DNA of 6,129 nt from positions 1 to 6,129 of the forward strand of contig JANRAT010000054.1 in assembly GCA_030727885.1 (NCBI GenBank). Direction: 5' to 3'. Shown here in pieces: positions 1 to 5,080 of the stretch (position 1 is its first letter; each line of letters opens with the position of its first letter). The notes below the pieces were generated by a model, which saw only the letters and a list, made by a program, of their open reading frames with translations, ran no database searches and was not told the DNA's origin. Position numbers and translations under genes: made by a program. The stretch comes from Rhodospirillales bacterium. Its GTDB lineage: Bacteria > Pseudomonadota > Alphaproteobacteria > Rhodospirillales > Casp-alpha2.

Positions 1-463
1 CTTCCGAAGCCGACTTGCCGCCCCAGATCACATACTGGAAGGCCGGATAGAATTTTTCGCATTCGATCAATGCGGTTTCCACCAGATCTTCCATCTGTTC
101 AAGTGTTGGCTCAATCTGGCCCCGCATCGGCAGGGCATGCCGGTACATCGGCAGACCCTCGTCAGCCCACATGCCGAAATGGCCCATCCACAGGCGCTCG
201 TTGACCTCGGCCAGTAATTCGAAAACCGGCTGGCGGCGTTCCGTTGGCACGCGCATGTCGAAGGCACAGGTGAAGTGCATGGCACCCATGTCGTCATTCC
301 AGGCGAAATACATGCTGAAGTCGCACCAGGTGCCCGGGACCTGGACAGCCATTTCTTCATCGTTTCTGCGGTCGAAAGTCCAATCATTGTACTCGACGAT
401 CTTCTCGACGATGTCCAAAGGATTGGCGAGGGGGGTATCGCGGGAAATCTCTGTGGTACGCAT
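1..463 (-). CDS. YbjN domain-containing protein, 3' end cut off by window edge
   Basis: This minus-strand reading frame starts at the ATG at 463-461 and stays open for 154 codons to the window edge, so the C-terminus is missing. The start is supported by AGGAG six bases upstream. The protein begins MRTTEISRDTPLANPLDIVE and includes EYNDWTFDRRND (24-35), VPGTWCDFSMYFAWNDD (42-58), RRQPVFELLAEVNERLWMGH (76-95) and, near the edge, FYPAFQYVIWGG (138-149). This is the pattern of alphaproteobacterial YbjN-family proteins (PF10722), usually about 160-170 residues, so few residues are probably lost. No signal peptide or membrane segment is seen, so it is probably cytoplasmic. The family has a fold resembling type III secretion chaperones; E. 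coli YbjN affects motility and stress traits, but its biochemical role is unknown. It lies downstream of ubiK on the same strand, a neighbourhood I recall from other alphaproteobacteria. Family assignment is firm; function is open. Confidence 0.9.
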   Translation of the reverse strand, partial: MRTTEISRDTPLANPLDIVEKIVEYNDWTFDRRNDEEMAVQVPGTWCDFSMYFAWNDDMGAMHFTCAFDMRVPTERRQPVFELLAEVNERLWMGHFGMWADEGLPMYRHALPMRGQIEPTLEQMEDLVETALIECEKFYPAFQYVIWGGKSASE

Positions 464-519
464 GGAGCGCTCCTCTCATGCCCGGCCGGCGTTGCGTCGG
501 GACCGAAAGAGGCAAAACC

Positions 520-540
520 ACTATACCTAGCGGTGATCAC
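520..540 (-). promoter_or_regulatory. Possible promoter -10 and palindrome upstream of the YbjN gene
   Basis: On the minus strand TATAGT (525-520) matches the sigma-70 -10 consensus at five of six bases and lies about 57 bases before the YbjN start. No acceptable -35 is found at 16-18 bases. Instead the 8-bp perfect palindrome GTGATCAC (533-540) lies just upstream, and GATCACC recurs at 562-568 as an inverted partner of GGTGATC (532-538). This may be an activator-dependent promoter, but the evidence is short sequence matches only. Confidence 0.3.
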
Positions 541-607
541 TAGATATCGCTAATGCCATCCGATCACCTACAAGATTTACCCTGCACTATGTCGGAATCG
601 GGCGCAA

Positions 608-627
608 GTGGAATTGCGGATTTCCAC
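608..627. other. Inverted repeat GTGGAA-N8-TTCCAC in intergenic DNA
   Basis: GTGGAA (608-613) and TTCCAC (622-627) form a perfect 6-bp inverted repeat around an 8-base spacer, in the gap between ubiK and the YbjN gene. It is not followed by a T-run in either direction, so it does not look like an intrinsic terminator. It could be a binding site for a dimeric regulator. It sits 10 bases from the DnaA-box sequence at 637-645. Confidence 0.3.
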
Positions 628-636
628 GCAAACTGT

Positions 637-645
637 TGTGGATAA
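637..645 (-). promoter_or_regulatory. Perfect-match DnaA box (TTATCCACA)
   Basis: The minus strand reads TTATCCACA at 645-637, identical to the high-affinity DnaA-box consensus. It lies in the non-coding gap between ubiK and the YbjN gene. Only one perfect box is present; the nearby TTTCCACGC (621-629) is at best degenerate. A nine-base match occurs by chance in many genomes, and without a cluster or an adjacent replication gene it does not indicate an origin. It could be a DnaA regulatory or titration site. Confidence 0.35.
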
Positions 646-672
646 TCACGACAATCCTACAGGTTGTTGTGT

Positions 673-1062
673 TTATTGGCGGAAATGATGACCCCGGCAG
701 GCGGCAGGCCGGTGCGGCGCGGCTTTATTTTTTTGCAGTGCCTGCAGGTTTGGCTTTAGCTGCGGCTGGTTTCGCCTTGCGCTTGGTGCTGGCTGCCTTG
801 GCCTTGGGGTTGGCCGGTTTGGAGCATCCGCTTCCAGTTTGGCGATGCGAGCTGCGAGCTTTTCGTTTTCCGTTCTGGCTTTGGCGGCCATGGCTTTGAC
901 GGCGTCGAATTCTTCGCGGGTTACCAGATCGGCATCGCCCAGAAATCGTTCGATCCGTTGGCGGACCATCGCATCGATTTCATCCTTCATACCCATAACC
1001 GTCGAGACCGCGCCGTTGGCGACACGCGCCAGATCATCAAAGAGTTTGTTCTGTGTCTGCAT
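673..1062 (-). CDS. ubiK: UbiK-family (BMFP) ubiquinone biosynthesis accessory factor, C-terminal tail frameshifted
   Basis: UbiK is a small coiled-coil accessory factor that in E. coli binds the lipid-carrier protein UbiJ and supports the cytosolic ubiquinone biosynthesis complex. The protein begins MQTQNKLFDDLARVANGAVS; residues 45-79 contain DLVTREEFDAVKAMAAKAR and LAARIAKLEAD, the conserved helical coiled-coil core of the family. The ATG at 1062 is preferred over the adjacent one at 1065 because AAGGAG (1074-1069) is six bases away rather than three. After D79 the open frame turns into an atypical Pro/Arg/Gln-rich tail ending at 673. In the -1 frame the same DNA reads NPKAKAASTKRKAK, then PAAAKAKPAGTAKK and a TAA at 727-725, exactly the basic Lys/Ala-rich tail expected. 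One base therefore appears to be missing between about 831 and 805; the C4 run at 809-806 is a likely site. The restored protein would have 112 residues. The conserved core is intact, so function may survive. Confidence 0.88.
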   Translation of the reverse strand: MQTQNKLFDDLARVANGAVSTVMGMKDEIDAMVRQRIERFLGDADLVTREEFDAVKAMAAKARTENEKLAARIAKLEADAPNRPTPRPRQPAPSARRNQPQLKPNLQALQKNKAAPHRPAACRGHHFRQ

Positions 1063-1085
1063 CATGGGCTCCTTGTTATGCCCTG

Positions 1086-1114
1086 AATATGGTCTTTTGT
1101 CGTGAGGATCGCAA
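1086..1114 (-). promoter_or_regulatory. Candidate ubiK promoter
   Basis: On the minus strand TTGCGA (1114-1109) and CATATT (1091-1086) are separated by 17 bases, each matching the sigma-70 consensus at four of six positions. Transcription would begin near 1079, only about 17 bases before the ATG at 1062 and just upstream of the AAGGAG ribosome binding site. The match is modest and the call rests on spacing and position. Confidence 0.3.
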
Positions 1115-1125
1115 GCCGGTGGCGC

Positions 1126-1155
1126 TTGCCCGGTCAAGCCAAGGGGGCCTATAAG
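1126..1155 (+). promoter_or_regulatory. Candidate hldD promoter, -35 inside an imperfect palindrome
   Basis: TTGCCC (1126-1131) and TATAAG (1150-1155) are separated by 18 bases, giving four and five matches to the sigma-70 hexamers. Transcription would begin near 1162, about 35 bases before the hldD start. The -35 lies in the imperfect palindrome GCTTGCCCGGTCAAGC (1124-1139), which could be an operator. GCAAGC at 1111-1116 also pairs with GCTTGC at 1124-1129. The promoter would probably serve hldD and lgt together. Confidence 0.4.
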
Positions 1156-1196
1156 AAACCTGAAGATTGACGATGCATCGAGACCAAGGAACCGAC

Positions 1197-2183
1197 ATGT
1201 ATGTGATTACCGGCGGCGCCGGGTTTATCGGATCGAACGTTGCGCACATTCTGGAAGCGCGGGGTGCCGCACCTCTGGTGATCGTCGATCATCTGGGCCA
1301 GGACGACAAATGGCGCAACATCGCCAAACGGGCCCTGCACGACATCGTTCATCCCGACAACATTCACGCCTTTCTTGGCCTGAACGCCCAGGCGGTGAAG
1401 GCGGTCGTGCATATGGGCGCGATTTCGGCGACCACCGAACGCGACGTCGATCTGATCATCGAGAGCAATTTCCGGCTCAGCCGCGATCTCTGGTCATGGT
1501 GTGCCAGGAATCAGACACCTTATATTTATGCATCGTCAGCAGCGACGTATGGCGACGGTCAGGCCGGGTTTGACGATGCGCTGACGGACGCCGGTCTGGC
1601 CAAGCTTCGGCCCCTCAACCCTTATGGATGGTCGAAGCTGCTGTTTGATCGTTGGGTCTGGGCACAGCTTGACCAGGATGGCGTGCGCCCGCCGCAGTGG
1701 GCCGGCCTCAGGTTCTTCAACGTTTATGGCCCCAACGAATATCACAAAGGCCGGATGCAGAGCGTGGTTTCGCAGATCCAGCCGCTGGCAGCGGCGGGGG
1801 AATCGTGCCGCCTGTTCAAATCGCATCGCCCGGATTATCAGGATGGGGGCCAGTTGCGTGATTTTGTCTCGGTTGATGACTGTGCCGAGGTGATCGCCTG
1901 GTTGTTGAAAAACCCGTCCGTATCGGGGCTGTTCAATCTCGGCACCGGCAAGGCCCGCAGTTTTGCCGATCTAGCGCGCGCCGTTTATGACGCCATGGGC
2001 CAGGATTTTGCCGTCGAGTATATTCCGACGCCGGAAGACATCCGCGACAAGTATCAGTATTTCACTGAAGCCAACATGAGCAAGCTGCGGGCAGCCGGTT
2101 ATAGCAAACCCTTCACCTCGCTCGAAGACGGCGTAGCGCGCTATGTCCGGGATTTCCTCGCCGCCGCCGATCCGTATCGCTGA
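1197..2183 (+). CDS. hldD: ADP-L-glycero-D-manno-heptose 6-epimerase HldD (RfaD)
   Basis: HldD epimerises ADP-D-glycero- to ADP-L-glycero-beta-D-manno-heptose, the last step in making the heptose donor for the LPS inner core. It is a cytoplasmic, NADP-dependent, extended short-chain dehydrogenase. The 328-residue product starts MYVITGGAGFIGSN with the dinucleotide-binding GxxGxxG at G6/G9/G12. YASSAATYG (111-119) carries the catalytic-region serines, YGWSK (143-147) gives the Tyr/Lys pair, and RFFNVYGPNEYHKG (172-185) matches the family, with K184 where E. coli HldD has its second active-site lysine. LFNLGTGKARSF (245-256) and the C-terminal NMSKLRAAGYSKPF also match. The ATG at 1197 is chosen because AAGGA lies six bases upstream and the protein then begins at the Rossmann strand; an in-frame ATG at 1167 would add ten unconserved residues. 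Only six bases separate its stop from lgt, implying cotranscription. Confidence 0.96.
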   Translation: MYVITGGAGFIGSNVAHILEARGAAPLVIVDHLGQDDKWRNIAKRALHDIVHPDNIHAFLGLNAQAVKAVVHMGAISATTERDVDLIIESNFRLSRDLWSWCARNQTPYIYASSAATYGDGQAGFDDALTDAGLAKLRPLNPYGWSKLLFDRWVWAQLDQDGVRPPQWAGLRFFNVYGPNEYHKGRMQSVVSQIQPLAAAGESCRLFKSHRPDYQDGGQLRDFVSVDDCAEVIAWLLKNPSVSGLFNLGTGKARSFADLARAVYDAMGQDFAVEYIPTPEDIRDKYQYFTEANMSKLRAAGYSKPFTSLEDGVARYVRDFLAAADPYR

Positions 2184-2189
2184 GCCGGC

Positions 2190-2990
2190 ATGTTTTTCGC
2201 CATCCCGTTTCCCAACATCGACCCGATCATTTTCCAGATCGGGGTGTTAGCCATTCGCTGGTACTCGCTGGCTTATATTGCCGGGCTGGTGTTCGGCTGG
2301 ATGTATATGAAAAAGCTGGCTGCCCGCCACCCTGTGGTTTGCGACCAACTGGCGGTCGATGATTTCCTGACCTGGGCAACTGCCGGTGTGGTGATCGGCG
2401 GCAGACTCGGCATGGTGCTGTTCTATCAGTTCGATTATTACATGGCGCATCCGTCCAAGATCATTGCCGTCTGGGAAGGCGGCATGTCATTCCACGGCGG
2501 CTTCCTGGGCGTCGTCATTGTGTCGCTGATTTTCACCCGCAAGCGCGGTATCAGTGCGTTGCGTTTTGGCGACATTCTGGGATGTGTGTCACCGATCGGT
2601 CTGTTTTTCGGGCGTATCGCCAATTTCATCAACGGTGAATTGTGGGGCCGCACGGCAGATGTGCCGTGGGCCATCGTGTTTCCGACCGGCGGGCCGTTGC
2701 CGCGTCACCCGAGCCAGATTTACGAAGCGCTGATGGAAGGGGTTATTCTGTTCTCGCTGCTTTTCATTCTGTCACGCAGCGAAGCGATCCGTCGCCGCCC
2801 GGGCATGCTGATGGGCACCTTCATTGCCGGTTACGGCGTGGCGCGCAGCATCGGCGAATTGTTCCGCGAACCGGATAACTACATCGGCTTTCTCGCCTTC
2901 GGCACCACCTGGGGTCAGTGGCTGTCGTTGCCGATGATCGCCATTGGTCTGTTCTTCATCGTTCGGGCCAGCCGTCGGGCCCCGGTTTGA
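2190..2990 (+). CDS. lgt: Phosphatidylglycerol--prolipoprotein diacylglyceryl transferase Lgt
   Basis: Lgt is the inner-membrane enzyme that transfers diacylglycerol from phosphatidylglycerol to the lipobox cysteine of prolipoproteins, the first step of lipoprotein maturation. The 266-residue protein begins MFFAIPFPNIDPIIFQIGVL, typical of alphaproteobacterial Lgt, and has about seven hydrophobic segments (roughly 14-37, 58-80, 101-116, 127-146, 182-195, 207-221, 240-258). Visible signatures are WEGGMSFHGG (95-104, with H102), the family motif GRIANFINGELWGR (141-154, with R142, N145 and E150), RHPSQIYEA (172-180) and YGVARSIGELFREPD (215-229), whose R219 corresponds to an essential arginine in E. 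coli Lgt. It starts six bases after the hldD stop with no good Shine-Dalgarno sequence, so translation is probably coupled to hldD. No T-tailed terminator follows, but the palindromic element at 3017-3083 lies downstream. Confidence 0.97.
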   Translation: MFFAIPFPNIDPIIFQIGVLAIRWYSLAYIAGLVFGWMYMKKLAARHPVVCDQLAVDDFLTWATAGVVIGGRLGMVLFYQFDYYMAHPSKIIAVWEGGMSFHGGFLGVVIVSLIFTRKRGISALRFGDILGCVSPIGLFFGRIANFINGELWGRTADVPWAIVFPTGGPLPRHPSQIYEALMEGVILFSLLFILSRSEAIRRRPGMLMGTFIAGYGVARSIGELFREPDNYIGFLAFGTTWGQWLSLPMIAIGLFFIVRASRRAPV

Positions 2991-3016
2991 AACCTCGCCG
3001 ATGTATAGTATTGTTC

Positions 3017-3083
3017 GTCGTTGCCGCGTAGGCGGGAACCCATAACACCGGTCAACCTGGATCCCCGCCTTCGCGGGGATGAC
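3017..3083. repeat. REP-like palindromic intergenic element
   Basis: Two 25-base arms (3017-3041 and 3059-3083) are inverted copies of each other, matching at 19 of 25 positions, around a 17-base spacer. Each arm is itself a hairpin. The right one is a perfect 8-bp stem, ATCCCCGC-CTTC-GCGGGGAT (3061-3080). The left one, CCGC-GTAG-GCGG (3024-3035), is extended by TT/AA past one G/G mismatch. Elements ending in GCGGGGATGAC or its complement are scattered in many copies through numerous proteobacterial genomes, and their chance translations give peptides such as SRLRGNDE. It lies in the 111-base gap between lgt and the methyltransferase gene. It has no T-run, so it is more likely an mRNA-stabilising or attenuating structure than a strong terminator. 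Copy number in this genome cannot be seen from here. Confidence 0.8.
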
Positions 3084-3101
3084 GTGGTAGAAGAACCTCT
3101 T

Positions 3102-4202
3102 ATGACCACAAAATCATCCTTGTCGGAAAAGCTGAGAAAACAGGTTGAGACCGAGGGGTCGCTGTCGGTCGAGCAGTGGATGGCCGCATGTCTCGCCGAT
3201 CCGGATGATGGCTATTACATGACCCGCGATCCGTTCGGGCGGAGCGGCGACTTCATCACCGCACCGGAAATCTCGCAGATGTTCGGAGAATTGCTGGGCC
3301 TTTGGTCTGCTGTGATGTGGCAGAGCATGGGTGCACCGGCAGAGGTCAGGCTGGTTGAGCTGGGGCCGGGGCGCGGCACATTGATGGCCGATGCGCTGCG
3401 TGCCGCAAACAGCCTGCCTAGCTTCATCGATGCCGTCTCGGTTCACATGGTGGAAACCAGTCCGGTCCTGAAAGTCAGCCAGCAGAATAAACTGGCAAAC
3501 GCCCGTTGTTCGGTAGACTGGCATGATAGCCTTGAAACCGTGCCGGACGGTCCGATGATCGTGCTGGCCAATGAATTCCTCGATGCCCTGCCGGTTCAGC
3601 AATGGATTTTCCATAACGGACAGTGGTTTCAGCGGATGGTCGGTCATGATGGCGAGGCATTCGTCTTTGCCATTGGTGACCCGGTCGATCCGGAGGACGT
3701 GCCGTATTTCCTGAGCGGGGCCGCCGAGGGAGCGATTTTCGAAACCTCACCGGTCGTCAGCAGAGTCATCGAAACGCTGGCCCGACGTCTGCATACGGAC
3801 ATCGGCGCTGCCCTGCTGATCGATTACGGTCACACAAAACGTGGTGCAGGCGAGACCCTGCAGGCCCTCAAGGGACACCAGTTTGCCGACCCTTTGCAAA
3901 ACCCCGGAGAACAGGACCTGACGGCGCATGTGGATTTTGCCTATGTCGCTGAAATCGCAAAGCGCGCCGGTGCTGGCGTTTGGGGGCCTTTACCGCAAGG
4001 GGCGTTGCTGGAACGTATGGGGATTGCTGCCCGTGCTACCCGGCTTTTGCTGAATGCCAGCAAGCAGCAGGCCGAGGACATCGCCACAGCCCGTCATCGA
4101 CTGGTCGATGACGGCGCTATGGGACGTTTATTCAAGGCTGTCGCACTGACGCATCCTGAACTGGCCGCACCGCCCGGTTTCGAGGGCAGCTTAGCGGATT
4201 AG
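3102..4202 (+). CDS. Class I SAM-dependent methyltransferase, NDUFAF7/MidA family (DUF185)
   Basis: This 366-residue protein matches the NDUFAF7/MidA family (PF02636). Mitochondrial NDUFAF7 dimethylates an arginine of the complex I subunit NDUFS2 during assembly; a like role on bacterial NuoD is an inference. Visible motifs are DPDDGYYM (33-40), GDFITAPEISQMFGELLGLW (49-68), the SAM-binding VELGPGRGTLMAD (85-97), NEFLDALPVQQW (157-168), LLIDYGH (238-244) and DLTAHVDF (272-279), in the family's order. The ATG at 3102 is preferred: further upstream the frame only translates the palindromic repeat (PRLRGDD), and conserved sequence begins soon after MTTKSSLSEKL. The ribosome binding site is weak (GAAGA at about 3090-3094), and an in-frame GTG at 3084 is a less likely alternative. 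The gene follows lgt on the same strand. Its TAG stop overlaps the TAA of the convergent DUF2892 gene in the four bases TTAG (4199-4202), leaving no room for a terminator between them. Confidence 0.93.
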   Translation: MTTKSSLSEKLRKQVETEGSLSVEQWMAACLADPDDGYYMTRDPFGRSGDFITAPEISQMFGELLGLWSAVMWQSMGAPAEVRLVELGPGRGTLMADALRAANSLPSFIDAVSVHMVETSPVLKVSQQNKLANARCSVDWHDSLETVPDGPMIVLANEFLDALPVQQWIFHNGQWFQRMVGHDGEAFVFAIGDPVDPEDVPYFLSGAAEGAIFETSPVVSRVIETLARRLHTDIGAALLIDYGHTKRGAGETLQALKGHQFADPLQNPGEQDLTAHVDFAYVAEIAKRAGAGVWGPLPQGALLERMGIAARATRLLLNASKQQAEDIATARHRLVDDGAMGRLFKAVALTHPELAAPPGFEGSLAD

Positions 4203-4393
4203 TTCGTTTTACAGGTCTTGATGCCGAACGGCAGATAGGCCGGGCACCAGCGAATGATGCCGGTGGCCAGCGGCACGACGCCGACCCAGCCCCATATCGC
4301 ATACTCGTGATGACTGAACAGTGCAAAGGCGATCAGCGCCAGTCCGACGACAATCCGCAAAACCCGGTCAATTCCGCCAACATTCGATGACAT
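4199..4393 (-). CDS. DUF2892 (YgaP-like) small membrane protein
   Basis: This 64-residue protein begins MSSNVGGIDRVLRIVVGLAL and matches the DUF2892 family (PF11127), which occurs alone or as the membrane tail of YgaP-type rhodaneses. NVGGIDRVLR (4-13) is the usual amphipathic lead-in, followed by two hydrophobic segments (about 14-26 and 33-47). The conserved cysteines of WCPAY (C50) and TCK (C61) are both present, so it is complete for a stand-alone member. It is expected in the inner membrane. Its biochemical function is unknown; relatives are often found near sulfide/persulfide or redox-response genes. The start is supported by AGGAG with six-base spacing. Upstream lie a perfect FNR/FixK-type box and an AT-rich inverted repeat, so expression is probably tuned to oxygen, nitric oxide or sulfur state. 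Its stop codon overlaps that of the convergent methyltransferase gene. Confidence 0.88.
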   Translation of the reverse strand: MSSNVGGIDRVLRIVVGLALIAFALFSHHEYAIWGWVGVVPLATGIIRWCPAYLPFGIKTCKTN

Positions 4394-4400
4394 GATGTTC

Positions 4401-4434
4401 TCCTATATATTCATTAATTATATAATATATAGGA
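4401..4434. promoter_or_regulatory. AT-rich 11-bp inverted repeat over the DUF2892 gene promoter and ribosome binding site
   Basis: TCCTATATATT (4401-4411) and AATATATAGGA (4424-4434) form a perfect 11-bp inverted repeat with a 12-base spacer. On the minus strand it contains possible -10 hexamers TATATA (4431-4426), TATATT (4429-4424) and TATAAT (4422-4417). Its proximal arm also includes AGGA of the DUF2892 ribosome binding site (AGGAG, 4404-4400). The position is typical of a repressor operator. AT-rich palindromes of this sort are known for ArsR-type sulfide/persulfide sensors of the BigR/SqrR class, but that link is inference. In a transcript reading through from the gene upstream, the arms could also pair and hide the ribosome binding site. 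Confidence 0.6.
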
Positions 4435-4453
4435 TCATCCTGACCTTGTATCG

Positions 4454-4467
4454 TTGATCCATATCAA
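4454..4467 (-). promoter_or_regulatory. Perfect FNR/FixK/ANR-type box upstream of the DUF2892 gene
   Basis: TTGATCCATATCAA matches TTGAT-N4-ATCAA, the consensus of CRP/FNR-superfamily regulators such as FNR, ANR, FixK and NnrR/DNR, at all ten defined positions. It lies between the end of the HbpS-like gene and the start of the DUF2892 gene, centred 67-68 bases before that ATG. With TATATA (4431-4426) as -10, the box centre falls at -41.5, the exact class II activator position. With TATATT (4429-4424) it falls at -43.5. This points to activation under low oxygen or by nitric oxide; which regulator acts cannot be told from the site. Confidence 0.7.
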
Positions 4468-4477
4468 TTGGCTGAAT

Positions 4478-4996
4478 TTAATTTGCGAATTCAAAACGAT
4501 CCGCCAGCGCATCAAGGGCTTCCTGCGCGCAGGCGGCATCGATATCACCACCCGGTGCCCCGCTGACACCAACCGCCCCGATCCGCACGCCACCGGCGTT
4601 GATGGTCAGCCCGCCTTCCATCATCTTGACGTCGCTGAGAAGATTGAGGTTGGCGGCGAGTGCCGGCCGGCTGGTCAGCAGTTCGGCGGTAGAGGTCCCG
4701 GCCATGATCGCACCGCGGGCCTTGCCGCCGGCAATCGTAATGGTCTGCTCGGCCGCGAACTGACTGCGCAATGCCGCGATCATCTGACCGCTGCGGTCAA
4801 CCACAACGGCGCTGACCGAATAGCCTTTTTCGGTACAGGCATGGACGGTTTTGTCGGCAATGTCGCGGGCCAGCTCCGTACCGATGGTTTTGACATTGAG
4901 CACATCAGCGGCCTGAGCCGATGTGCCGGTAACTGGAAAAACCGCCAAAGCAGCAAACGCCAGTCCGTAGACTTTGTGGAATTTTACGTTGAACAT
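4478..4996 (-). CDS. Exported GlcG/HbpS-family (heme-binding-type) protein
   Basis: The 172-residue product has a clear Sec signal peptide: basic N-terminus (MFNVKFHK), hydrophobic core (about 9-22) and an AQA|AD cleavage site after A29. The mature part is one GlcG/HbpS domain (PF03928), with VSAVVVDRSGQMIAALR (61-77), GGKARGAIMAGTST (90-103), MMEGGLTINAGG (125-136) and IGAVGVSGAPGGDIDAACAQ (139-158). Streptomyces HbpS binds heme and takes part in redox sensing outside the cell; most proteobacterial members are uncharacterised, so heme binding here is inferred from family. Location should be periplasmic. The ATG at 4996 has GGGAG eight bases upstream. An 8-bp inverted repeat lies in its promoter region. 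The gene precedes the DUF2892 gene on the same strand with an 84-base gap holding an FNR-type box, so the second gene may have its own promoter as well as readthrough. Confidence 0.9.
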   Translation of the reverse strand: MFNVKFHKVYGLAFAALAVFPVTGTSAQAADVLNVKTIGTELARDIADKTVHACTEKGYSVSAVVVDRSGQMIAALRSQFAAEQTITIAGGKARGAIMAGTSTAELLTSRPALAANLNLLSDVKMMEGGLTINAGGVRIGAVGVSGAPGGDIDAACAQEALDALADRFEFAN

Positions 4997-5080
4997 TTTT
5001 TAGTCTCCCAAGGGGCATCGGCGTAAAACAGGTATTAACAAACCAATCTCGCCGTGACGCTGTTTATGATTGATGCATAT

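Noticed and set aside
67..540. 157-codon minus-strand frame over the YbjN gene
   Set aside because: It overlaps the YbjN frame, whose translation is a clear family member with a good ribosome binding site; this one is Ser/Arg/Cys-rich and unrecognisable.
694..712. GC-rich inverted repeat CCGGC-N9-GCCGG as a ubiK terminator
   Set aside because: The stem is only five bases and no T-run follows on the minus strand; it does sit just past the restored ubiK stop, so it may be a 3'-end structure, but the evidence is too weak to list.
805..831. Programmed -1 ribosomal frameshifting in ubiK
   Set aside because: No X-XXY-YYZ slippery heptamer is in the zero frame near the shift and no obvious following pseudoknot is seen; an indel or assembly error is simpler.
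1066..1137. Longer ubiK frame starting at 1137
   Set aside because: The extra 24 residues are unlike the family, and AAGGAG sits ideally before the ATG at 1062.
3004..3009. TATAGT as a promoter -10 for the methyltransferase gene
   Set aside because: No -35 hexamer exists at suitable spacing.
3021..3101. In-frame TTG start at 3021 giving the methyltransferase a 27-residue N-terminal extension
   Set aside because: The added residues (PRLRGDD and neighbours) are simply a translation of the palindromic repeat; homology begins after the ATG at 3102.
3114..3647. 177-codon minus-strand frame within the methyltransferase gene
   Set aside because: It is antisense to conserved motifs of the methyltransferase and looks like a codon-bias shadow.
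4454..5026. 190-codon open frame on the plus strand opposite the HbpS-like gene
   Set aside because: It mirrors a clear signal-peptide-bearing HbpS-family gene on the other strand and its translation is not recognisable.
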